From: VRUE01 sp963728045
GTDB taxonomy: Bacteria; Actinomycetota; Thermoleophilia; Solirubrobacterales; 70-9
NCBI GenBank assembly: GCA_963728045.1
Contig: CAVSIE010000002.1
Location: forward strand, 124,001-188,000
Direction of reading: 5' to 3'
DNA length: 64,000 bases
Positions 17,535 to 24,346 of the stretch are shown piece after piece (position 1 is the stretch's first letter; every line of letters starts with the position of its first letter). A program made the translations under genes and the position numbers. The notes under the pieces are model-generated. The model ran no database searches and was not told where the DNA came from. It saw only the letters and a program-made list of their open reading frames with translations.

Positions 17535-18311
17535 TCAATCCTCGCCGAGGAGCTCGTCGAGCGTCTTGCCGCTGACCACCGACTGCGGCTCTTCGGCGAC
17601 CAGGTCCGAGCCCGGCCGCGCCTCGTCGTCGCGCCGCTTGACCAGCAGCCACTGGGGCTTCTCGCCGGGCCGGGTGCGCTGCAGGGCGAAGCCGCCGCGC
17701 AGCTTCTCTCCGTGAAGGACGAAGACTGCGTGGCCTCGCTCGAGCGCCTCCGGCCAGGCGACGCGGCCACCCTGCTCGTAGTGGCCACGGTCCCAGACGA
17801 TCACCCCGCCCTCCCCGCTCTTCCCCTCGAAATCGTTGTGGGAGATCGAGTGGTCGGCGACCTCCACCGCGAGGCGCTTGACGGCGGGATCGAGCGAAGG
17901 GCCCTTCGGAACCGCCCAGGAGCGCATCGTCCCGCCGACCTCCAGGCGCAGGTCGAAGTGACGGGCGGTGGCGGCGTGCTCCTGGACGACGAAGGCGCCG
18001 GCGCTGACGCCGCGGACCGCGAACTGCTCGTGACCCTCGACTTTGACCTGCTCGACCGCCACCTCGGCGACCCGCGCGGCCCGTGGCCCCTTGCGCAAGA
18101 ACTCCACCAGGTTCTCGACGGCTCGCTCGGGCCCCTCGGCGTGCACGAGCACGCTGCCGTCCTCCTGGTTTCGCACCCAACCCATAGCTCCGAGCCGGCG
18201 CGCCCGGCGCACGGTCGCGTCTCGATACCCGACCGCCTGCACGCCCCCGTGCACGATCGCGCGCACCGCCGTGGCTCCAGGATCTGCCGACTCAGTTGAA
18301 AGCAGTGGCAT
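17535..18311 (-). CDS. Acylphosphatase fused to LigD-type 3'-phosphoesterase domain
   Basis: A 258-residue protein of two recognisable domains. Residues about 15-95 are an acylphosphatase: the phosphate loop VHGGVQAVGYR and the catalytic Asn in GWVRN, then GSVLVHAEGPERAVENLVEFL. Residues about 105-250 match the DNA polymerase/ligase LigD phosphoesterase domain: FVVQEHAATARHFDLRLEVGG, RSWAVPKGPSLDP, FEGKSGEGGVIVWDRG and a C-terminal WLLVKRRDDEA. Key His/Asp/Arg residues (QEH, HFDLRLE) are present. A GTG at 18266 with GGAG 8 nt before is an alternative start that leaves both domains whole. No LigD ligase or Ku lies nearby. Confidence 0.85.
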   Translation of the reverse strand: MPLLSTESADPGATAVRAIVHGGVQAVGYRDATVRRARRLGAMGWVRNQEDGSVLVHAEGPERAVENLVEFLRKGPRAARVAEVAVEQVKVEGHEQFAVRGVSAGAFVVQEHAATARHFDLRLEVGGTMRSWAVPKGPSLDPAVKRLAVEVADHSISHNDFEGKSGEGGVIVWDRGHYEQGGRVAWPEALERGHAVFVLHGEKLRGGFALQRTRPGEKPQWLLVKRRDDEARPGSDLVAEEPQSVVSGKTLDELLGED

Positions 18312-18341
18312 CGATCCCCGACCCTACCCGCGCCGCATGCC

Positions 18342-18355
18342 TACAGCCGGCTGTA
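18342..18355. promoter_or_regulatory. 14-nt perfect palindrome, possible operator
   Basis: TACAGCCGGCTGTA is a perfect palindrome about 130 nt upstream of the first surface-protein gene and just after the start of the fusion gene. It could be a regulator binding site for the surface-protein operon, or for both divergent units. No regulator is known. Confidence 0.35.
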
Positions 18356-18485
18356 CAGAGTGGACAAGAGGGAAAAATCCTGTCTGCCATTCACGCTTCA
18401 AGATGTTTATGCAATTCGTCGATGCCCCCCGGCCGGCGGGTCCAGATCCCGCCTATCGCGCAAATTTGACAAGGGGGATCGAAAG

Positions 18486-18956
18486 ATGAGTTGGACGACA
18501 GGGAAGCGCATGCTTACGGCGCTCGGCTGCGTAGCTGCGCTGACGGCCGCAGGCGCGGCCATCGCCTATTTCACGTCGAGCGGATCGGGCACTGGAGCTG
18601 CCGCGGTTGGCTCGAGCTCGGCCGTGACGCTTCACGCCACGATCTCCTCCGACCTCTACCCCGGCTCCTCCTCGCCGGTATCGCTCACCGTCGACAACCC
18701 GTCTTCGGGCGCGCAGCGCGTGGGGACGGTCACGCTGGCAAGCATCTCCGTCGATGCCGGGCACTCGGCCTGCAGCACCACGATCTCAGGCGGGAACCCG
18801 GACTTCACCATGCCCGCGGTCAACGTGAACAAAGTCTTCTCACCCGGGAACGGCCAGAGCGTGACGCCGAGCGGAACCCTGACGATGAACGAAACCGGGG
18901 TCAACCAGGACGCCTGCCAGGGCGCGGCGCTGACGCTGCACCTGACCAACAACTGA
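18486..18956 (+). CDS. Secreted surface protein with SipW/camelysin-like N-terminus (1 of 3)
   Basis: A 156-residue protein starting at ATG 18486, preceded by AAGGGGGATCGAAAG. Its hydrophobic segment (residues 8-27) ends in AIAYFTSSGSG, the arrangement typical of SipW-dependent or TasA/camelysin-like signal peptides. The mature part is Ser/Thr/Gly-rich with strands (SPVSLTVDNPSSGAQRVGTVTLASISV) and two cysteine pairs, ending with NQDACQGAALTLHL. The last block recurs in the next gene (NQDACQRAQFPLAF), so the two share a domain. Probably a secreted or fibre-forming protein; assembly into matrix fibres is inferred from the signal type only. Confidence 0.65.
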   Translation: MSWTTGKRMLTALGCVAALTAAGAAIAYFTSSGSGTGAAAVGSSSAVTLHATISSDLYPGSSSPVSLTVDNPSSGAQRVGTVTLASISVDAGHSACSTTISGGNPDFTMPAVNVNKVFSPGNGQSVTPSGTLTMNETGVNQDACQGAALTLHLTNN

Positions 18957-18965
18957 TCCACTCTC

Positions 18966-19745
18966 GTGAAGGGTGGCGCCCGTAGAGAGCGAGGTGGCCG
19001 CGCTGGAAGCAGCGCGATCCCCGGAGCGCTGATGGCTGCGCTCGGCGTGGCCACCTGCCTCGGCGCCGTCGCCTACGCGGCTGCTTCGCACGGGGCCGCC
19101 GGGACCGGGACCGAGCGCCGGCCGGCCTCCCTGCGGCTCCCGACGCCGACGATCACCACTCACCCCAGCAAGCTGGCCACGTCGACCCGCGCCAGGTTCG
19201 GCTTCACCGTGCGCGGGCGCAACCTGCGCTTCCAGTGCCGCCTCGACCGGCGTGGGTGGCGAGCCTGCCGGGCGCCGATCGTCTTCACGGGGCTCGCGCC
19301 CGGCGATCACGCGTTCTCCGTGCGAGCGCTGGACCGGCGACGCCGGCACGGGCGCGCGGCTCGGTTCCGGTGGAGCCTGCTCGCGCCGAAGGACTTCTCG
19401 ATCGTCCCGCAGCTGGCCGGCCTCGGCCCGCTCTACCCCGGAGCGCCCCCGTCGCCGCTGCCGCTGACGATCTCCAACCCCAACCCGGCGCCGATCCACG
19501 TCACCAGCCTCAGAGTCGCGGCCACCGCCGATCCCCCGGGATGCGGCAGCGACGCGAACCTCGAGCTGACCCACTCCAGCGTGTCGAGCGTGGCGCCGCT
19601 CAGAGTGCCCGCAGGGGGATCGGTGGGATTGCCGGCAGCGGGCGTCTCGGCGCCGGCGATCCAGCTGCGCGACCTGCCCGTCAACCAGGACGCCTGCCAG
19701 CGCGCCCAGTTCCCCCTCGCCTTCTCCGGGGAGGCAAGGGGGTGA
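18966..19745 (+). CDS. Membrane-anchored Ig-like surface protein (2 of 3)
   Basis: A 259-residue protein with a basic start, a hydrophobic anchor at about 20-40 (MAALGVATCLGAVAYAA), an Ig-like block (FGFTVRGRNLRFQCRLDRRGWRACRAP, GDHAFSVRALDRRRRHG), then a domain similar to the preceding protein (PLPLTISNPNPAPIHVTSLRV ... NQDACQRAQFPLAF). GTG start 9 nt after gene 1, and 4-nt GTGA overlap with gene 3, so all three form an operon. The RNLRFQCRLD motif is common in actinobacterial secreted adhesion-like proteins. Role unknown, likely cell surface. Confidence 0.65.
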   Translation: MKGGARRERGGRAGSSAIPGALMAALGVATCLGAVAYAAASHGAAGTGTERRPASLRLPTPTITTHPSKLATSTRARFGFTVRGRNLRFQCRLDRRGWRACRAPIVFTGLAPGDHAFSVRALDRRRRHGRAARFRWSLLAPKDFSIVPQLAGLGPLYPGAPPSPLPLTISNPNPAPIHVTSLRVAATADPPGCGSDANLELTHSSVSSVAPLRVPAGGSVGLPAAGVSAPAIQLRDLPVNQDACQRAQFPLAFSGEARG

Positions 19746-21604
19746 AGTCGGTGCGGACCGGAATCGCCGGCGCCGTCCTGGCCCTGATCATGGTCGGGGC
19801 GCTTTCCGGCGTGACCTTCGCCTACTTCTCGACCAAAGGCGCGGGCGACGCAACCGCGGGGGTCTCGAAACTGTCCACGCTGACGACCGTCACCGCGACG
19901 CCCGCTGTCGGCGGCACGGTGGCGCTGAGCTGGAGCGCGGTGGTCCCCCCCGGGCCGGGCACGGTCACCTATGCAGTCTCACGCGATGGGGGCGCGCCCA
20001 GCGGCGCCTGTCCGAGCGCTTCAGCCCGGACTCCGGTCACCAGCTGCACCGACAGCGGCCTCGATGTCGGCGCCTACAGCTACGTCGTCACGGCGTACTG
20101 GCGCTCATGGAGCGCCGGCAGCTCCACCGCCACGGCGAAAATCACGGTCGGGCAGGCGACGCATCTGGATCTCAAAGCCGCGTCCACGACCCCGACGGCG
20201 GGAGCCACGAACAACCTGACGATCACCGCCCAGGACGCGAACGACAACACAGTCACGACCTACACCGGCTCCCGCAGCCTCACCTTCTCGGGCGCCTCGG
20301 CCAGCCCCAGCGGAACGAGCCCCACCGTGAGCAACAGCTCCGGAACGGCGATCGCCTTCGGCTCGGTGACGGCGATCAGCTTCAGCTTGGGCGTCGCCAA
20401 AGTCTCCTCGTCGAAAAACGGGGTGATGAGGCTTTACAAGAGCGGGGCGACGAGCGTCAAAGTCACCGACGGGTCGATCTTCAGCTCTCCGGACCTCGCC
20501 CTCACCGTCGCGCTTACGGCGACCTCGAAAATCTCGCTCGCCGCCGCCTCGGCGACGCCCACGGCCGGGGTCGCGAGCGACCTGACGATCACGGTTTCCG
20601 ACACATACGGCAACCCGCTGCCGACGTATACCGGACCGCGCAGCCTGACCTTTACGGGCGCCTCGGCCAGCGCCTGGGGCAACACGCCCACAGTCAGCGA
20701 CAGCTCCGGGGTCGACGTGCCGATTGGCTCGGCGACCACGATCGACTTCGACGCCGGGGTGGCAAAAGTCGCCGGCGCCGCCAACGGCGTGCTGAAGCTC
20801 TACAAAAGCGGGAGCACCAGCATCAAAGTGAGCGACGGCACGCTCAGCGTCTCGACCTCGGTGACCGTCGCCGCAGCGGCGGCGTCGAGCCTCTCGCTTG
20901 CAGCCGCCTTGACGACGCCCGCGGCAGGGGCCTCCAACAGCCTGACCACCACCGCGTTCGATCCCTACGGCAACACAGCGACTTCCTACACCGGCTCCCG
21001 CAACCTCACCTTTTCGGGCGCCTCGGCCAGCCCCAACGGAACGAGCCCCACCGTGAGCAACAGCTCCGGAACGGCGATCGCCTTCGGCTCGTTGACGGCG
21101 ACCAGCTTCAGCTTGGGCGTCGCCAAAGTCTCCTCGTCGAAAAACGGGGTGATGAAACTCAACCGCGCGGGTGCGGCGAGTGTCGTGGTCAGCGACGGCG
21201 CCATCTCCTCCACCCCTCTGTCCATCACCGTCAGCCCCGGGTCCCCGGCCCGGCTGGCCTTCTCCAGCGTCGAAATCAGCGGCGGCGTTCTCAGCTCGAT
21301 CTGCGCCTTCACCTGTTCGGTGACGGGGCTGGGCAGCAGCGGCACGATCACAGCGAAAGTCAGCGTCACCGACAGCCTCGCCAACACCGTCAGCGCGTTG
21401 GGCACAGGCAATAGCGTCAAAGTCACCTCGACCGGCGGCGCGATCGTCGGCAGCCCGATGACGATCAACAGCTCTGGCCCCGCCGAATCCGCGACCCCGT
21501 TCACCTTCACCGCCAAATCGACCGGCAGCTACACCGAGACGCTCACCGCCGCGTCAGCCGGCGGCAGCAGCTATACCAACGCGACGCTGACAGCAAGCTG
21601 GTAG
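19742..21604 (+). CDS. Large secreted repeat protein with SipW-like N-terminus (3 of 3)
   Basis: A 620-residue protein whose GTG start overlaps the previous stop (GTGA). The open frame extends further upstream but only through gene 2. Signal segment ends GVTFAYFSTKGAGDATAG, close to TasA/camelysin-type signals. A fibronectin-like domain (about 35-135) is followed by three tandem Ig-like repeats of about 120 residues, each beginning like ASTTPTAGATNNLTITAQD and containing TYTGSRSLTFSGASAS. A last domain (SPARLAFSSVEISGG to the end) resembles filamin/Big-type repeats. Very rich in Ser, Thr, Ala and Gly. An extracellular structural or adhesive role is inferred. Confidence 0.7.
   Translation: MKSVRTGIAGAVLALIMVGALSGVTFAYFSTKGAGDATAGVSKLSTLTTVTATPAVGGTVALSWSAVVPPGPGTVTYAVSRDGGAPSGACPSASARTPVTSCTDSGLDVGAYSYVVTAYWRSWSAGSSTATAKITVGQATHLDLKAASTTPTAGATNNLTITAQDANDNTVTTYTGSRSLTFSGASASPSGTSPTVSNSSGTAIAFGSVTAISFSLGVAKVSSSKNGVMRLYKSGATSVKVTDGSIFSSPDLALTVALTATSKISLAAASATPTAGVASDLTITVSDTYGNPLPTYTGPRSLTFTGASASAWGNTPTVSDSSGVDVPIGSATTIDFDAGVAKVAGAANGVLKLYKSGSTSIKVSDGTLSVSTSVTVAAAAASSLSLAAALTTPAAGASNSLTTTAFDPYGNTATSYTGSRNLTFSGASASPNGTSPTVSNSSGTAIAFGSLTATSFSLGVAKVSSSKNGVMKLNRAGAASVVVSDGAISSTPLSITVSPGSPARLAFSSVEISGGVLSSICAFTCSVTGLGSSGTITAKVSVTDSLANTVSALGTGNSVKVTSTGGAIVGSPMTINSSGPAESATPFTFTAKSTGSYTETLTAASAGGSSYTNATLTASW
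20261..20430 (+). repeat. Internal repeat copy 1 in surface protein gene
   Basis: About 170 nt nearly identical to 20987-21156 (only a handful of substitutions), offset 726 nt (242 codons). The middle repeat of the three is clearly more diverged, suggesting a recent duplication or gene conversion between repeats 1 and 3. Confidence 0.85.
20987..21156 (+). repeat. Internal repeat copy 2 in surface protein gene
   Basis: Partner of 20261-20430. Differences seen include CAGCCTC/CAACCTC, TTCTCG/TTTTCG and GGTGACGGCGATC/GTTGACGGCGACC. Confidence 0.85.
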
Positions 21605-22591
21605 TCAGCCGACCGTGAGGACGGCGGCGCCCCTGAAGGCTCCGGTGCGGAGGTCCTCCACGGCCCGGTTCGCCTCCGCCAGCGGGTAGGGCGAGACCTC
21701 CGTTCGCACCGGCACCTGCGGCGCCAGCGCGAGGAACTCTTCCCCGTCACGGCGCGTCAGGTTGGCGACCGAGCCGAGCGTCCGCTCGCTCCAGAGGATC
21801 TCGTAGGGGAAGGTCGGGATCTCGCTCATGTGGATGCCGGCGCTGATTACCCGCGCGCCCTTGGCGCTGGCACGTAGCGCCGCCGGCATCAGCGCCCCGA
21901 CCGCGGCGAAGACGATCGCGCCGTCGAGCTCCTCGGGAGGCGCTTCGCCAGAGGAGCCAGCCCACTCGGCGCCGAGCTGGCGGGCGAAAGCCTGCGTCTC
22001 CTCGTCACCCTCGCGGGTGAAGGCGAAGACGCGACGCCCCTGATGGACGGCGACCTGGCAGAGGATGTGCGCGGAGGCGCCGAAGCCGTAGAAGCCGACT
22101 CGCTCGGCGTCGCCGACCAGTCGCAGGGCGCGATAGCCGATCAGCCCGGCGCAGAGCAGCGGCGCGGCCTGCTCGTCCGAGTAGTCCTCCGGGAGCGGGA
22201 AGCAGAAGCGCTCGTCGGCGACCGCCAGCTCGGCGTAGCCGCCGTCGACGTCGTAGCCGGTGAAGCGAGCGCGGTCGCAGAGGTTCTCACGCCCGCTCAG
22301 GCAGTAGCGGCACTCGCCGCATGTCCAGCCGAGCCAGGGCACGCCGACGCGGTCGCCGACCGCGAAGCGCTCGACCCCCTCCCCCGCGCCCGCGACCGTG
22401 CCGACGATCTGGTGGCCGGGCACCAGCGGCAGCTTCGGCTCGGCCAGCTCACCGTCGAGGATGTGCAGGTCCGTGCGGCAGACGCCGCAGGCGTGAATCG
22501 AGATCAGGACCTGGCCGCGCGCCGGTACGGGATCGGGCAGCGCGGCGGGTCGCAAGGACTCCCCCGCTCGCTCGAGAACCATCGCGCGCAT
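21605..22591 (-). CDS. Zinc-dependent alcohol dehydrogenase, AdhP-like
   Basis: A 328-residue medium-chain dehydrogenase. Catalytic zinc loop ACGVCRTDLHILDGEL and GHQIVGTV, structural zinc lobe CGECRYCLSGRENLC, and a Rossmann motif YGFGASAHI in place of the usual GxGxxG. The family (zinc-binding alcohol dehydrogenase, drug or aldehyde type) includes enzymes with the signature HMSEIPTFPYEILWSER-like C-terminus seen here. Its stop abuts the surface-protein stop (convergent). Substrate unknown. Confidence 0.88.
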   Translation of the reverse strand: MRAMVLERAGESLRPAALPDPVPARGQVLISIHACGVCRTDLHILDGELAEPKLPLVPGHQIVGTVAGAGEGVERFAVGDRVGVPWLGWTCGECRYCLSGRENLCDRARFTGYDVDGGYAELAVADERFCFPLPEDYSDEQAAPLLCAGLIGYRALRLVGDAERVGFYGFGASAHILCQVAVHQGRRVFAFTREGDEETQAFARQLGAEWAGSSGEAPPEELDGAIVFAAVGALMPAALRASAKGARVISAGIHMSEIPTFPYEILWSERTLGSVANLTRRDGEEFLALAPQVPVRTEVSPYPLAEANRAVEDLRTGAFRGAAVLTVG

Positions 22592-22606
22592 CGGCGACAG
22601 AGTGTT

Positions 22607-23434
22607 TCATCCGCGCTGGTAACCCACTGCCATCAGCCCACCGTTGCTGGAGAGCTGGCCGACTTCCCTGCGCAACGCGTTGGGGTCGAAGCCGCTCCGC
22701 ACCGCGAGGCGCTTGGGCAGGGCGTAGAGGGTGAAGATGTAGGTCTCGCTCGAGCCTTGCGGCGGGCAGACCGTGTAGCCGACCTTGCCGAAGCTGTTGC
22801 GGCCCATGACGGCGCCCTTTGGGAGCCGGCCGGCCGGTATGCCTGTCAGGTCCGGGTCGATGCCCGCAACGGTCCAGCTGTAGGACAGCTCACCTTCGAC
22901 CGGCCTCAAGCTCATCGCGAAGAGCGCCAGCTCAGCGGTGTCCGGGGGAACTCCCTGCCAGGCGAGCTCGGGCCAGATGTCCTCGCCGTCGCAGGTGTTG
23001 GCGGCGGCGAGCATGGGCGGGCCGCCGGTGGGCGCGGGCTGAAGCGTCGGGGATTCGAGGCGCATGCTCTGCGTCGTCGCTTCGGCGCGCTGCCTGGGGG
23101 TGATCCCTTTCTCCCGTTCGCCGGAGGGAACCAAGACTTCCGGACTGGGCTCGCCCTGAGTCTCCGGTCCCTGCTTGCCCTGGCTCGAAGAGGTCTGCGA
23201 CCCCGGGCCCGGGACTGGGTTCGGGTCCGGGGTCGCTGGCCCGCCAGCAGGGGGGCCTGTCTCTGCCTGCTTGCCCTGCGAGGTCGGCGCGCTCGCCGCC
23301 TGGTCGTCGGAGGAGCCGTCTCCGCAGCCGGCCAGGGCGAGCGTCGCCGCGGCGGCGAGCGCCAGGATCGCCCTGGCGCTCGCCCGCCGGATCTTGGGGC
23401 TCAGGACACGCTCAGCGCGGCTTCCCGGTTCCAT
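22607..23434 (-). CDS. Lipoprotein with Raf kinase inhibitor-like (PEBP/YbhB) domain
   Basis: A 275-residue lipoprotein: signal ending LAAAATLALAGC, a long Pro/Gly/Ser/Gln linker, then a YbhB-like domain (LAWQGVPPDTAELALFAMSL, SYSWTVAGIDPDLTGIPAG, FGKVGYTVCPPQGSSETYIFTLYAL). PEBP domains bind phosphorylated or anionic small ligands; bacterial function is poorly defined. ATG 23434 is chosen because 23467 would lengthen the overlap with the upstream gene. It still overlaps that gene by 34 nt, so translational coupling is likely. Confidence 0.75.
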   Translation of the reverse strand: MEPGSRAERVLSPKIRRASARAILALAAAATLALAGCGDGSSDDQAASAPTSQGKQAETGPPAGGPATPDPNPVPGPGSQTSSSQGKQGPETQGEPSPEVLVPSGEREKGITPRQRAEATTQSMRLESPTLQPAPTGGPPMLAAANTCDGEDIWPELAWQGVPPDTAELALFAMSLRPVEGELSYSWTVAGIDPDLTGIPAGRLPKGAVMGRNSFGKVGYTVCPPQGSSETYIFTLYALPKRLAVRSGFDPNALRREVGQLSSNGGLMAVGYQRG

Positions 23435-24021
23435 CCGAACCCTTCGGAGGGGAAGAACCCTTTCCATTCGACCGGTTCACCGAACGCTTCCAGGGTCGTG
23501 CCCGTTGCTTTGAAGCTCGACGAGCTGAACGTCGCGCTTTCGGTCGCGTTGCTGAGCAGGCCGCCGGCGGAGCCGGTGACGTTGACCCACCATCCCCACA
23601 CCGGGCAGAACCAGCCGCCGTAGAGGATCCAGACGTCAACGCCTTTGACCGTCAGGTAGTTGCTGCTGCTGACCGTGGACAGTTTGGCGGGCCAGGGGAA
23701 CGATTCGGCTTCGATCGCCTCCACCGTGCAGGTCGTGTTCGTGTAGCAGTTGAACAGGGGCAGGTCGGTGACGTTTCCTTCGCCCGTCCCCCCGGTGTTC
23801 CAGATCGATACCTGGTAGAGGAAGTTGTCGCAGGTAGTCGTCATCCCCCACATGCTGAGGCCGCTTTTTTCGGCCCCGCCGAGGAGCGTTTCCGTGCCTT
23901 TAAGTTCTGCTCCGCCGAACCTCCAGGCAGGAGCCGCGCTGGCGCCGGCCGCTAAGACGGAGCAAAGCGCCAAAGCTGCGAGCAGGCCCGCCAGGAGGGC
24001 TCTTGCTCTCTTCGTATTCAT
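23401..24021 (-). CDS. Secreted hypothetical protein
   Basis: A 206-residue exported protein from ATG 24021, with AAGGAGAGAG about 3-9 nt upstream. Signal peptide MNTKRARALLAGLLAALALC with cleavage near ASAAP. The mature region (GAELKGTETLLGGAEKSGLSMWGMTTTCDN, YLTVKGVDVWILYGGWFC, NVTGSAGGLLSNATESATFSSSSFKA) is like uncharacterised actinobacterial secreted proteins whose members start with a similar APAWRF(G) block. Tryptophan-rich beta structure; function unknown. Confidence 0.65.
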   Translation of the reverse strand: MNTKRARALLAGLLAALALCSVLAAGASAAPAWRFGGAELKGTETLLGGAEKSGLSMWGMTTTCDNFLYQVSIWNTGGTGEGNVTDLPLFNCYTNTTCTVEAIEAESFPWPAKLSTVSSSNYLTVKGVDVWILYGGWFCPVWGWWVNVTGSAGGLLSNATESATFSSSSFKATGTTLEAFGEPVEWKGFFPSEGFGWNREAALSVS

Positions 24022-24346
24022 GATCTCTCTCCTTGCAGTGCTTGTTAGCAACGCAGACTGGGTAGGGCGCTCTGTGCTTCTCTCCCTTGCCGTCCCCCGC
24101 TCAGTCGACCGCAGCCGATCAGGTTGAGCACGGCTCGCTCATTGAGAACGCCCGCGATCTTCTACCGCACCGGTCAGACAAGAGCAAGTAATCGCGGCCT
24201 ATGTCGTCTATCTAAGCCAGCCGGGGCTTGAGAAGGCGGACGACCGGATTCGAACCGCGACCGGCCGTCTTCGAGCTTCGCTACTCACTCATGCAGAGCC
24301 GTTCTTGATCACTTAGCGATACCTGCGCCATATAGGCTCGGCGGCG
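24022..24346. other. 325-nt intergenic region holding a tRNA 3' fragment
   Basis: Between two divergent genes. It holds the ribosome-binding region of the 24021 gene, the tRNA-His 3'-end remnant at 24231-24262, and TAGGCT 8 nt before the ATG at 24347. No further open frame or RNA gene is seen. Confidence 0.6.
24231..24262 (-). repeat. Displaced tRNA-His 3' end (attachment-site-like direct repeat, left)
   Basis: Nearly the same as 28861-28895: on the minus strand it reads as a T-arm plus 3' acceptor strand (CGGTTCGAATCCGGTCGTCC), with two substitutions and two one-base gaps against tRNA-His. The identity runs a few bases beyond the tRNA end. No 5' half exists here. Geometry fits integration at the tRNA 3' end: intact tRNA on one side, orphan 3' end on the other. 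Confidence 0.7.

Noticed and set aside
22607..24021. ATC start for the PEBP lipoprotein
   Set aside because: A normal ATG at 23434 precedes the signal sequence.
24231..24262. A complete second tRNA gene
   Set aside because: Only the T-arm and acceptor 3' strand are present; no anticodon or D-arm upstream.
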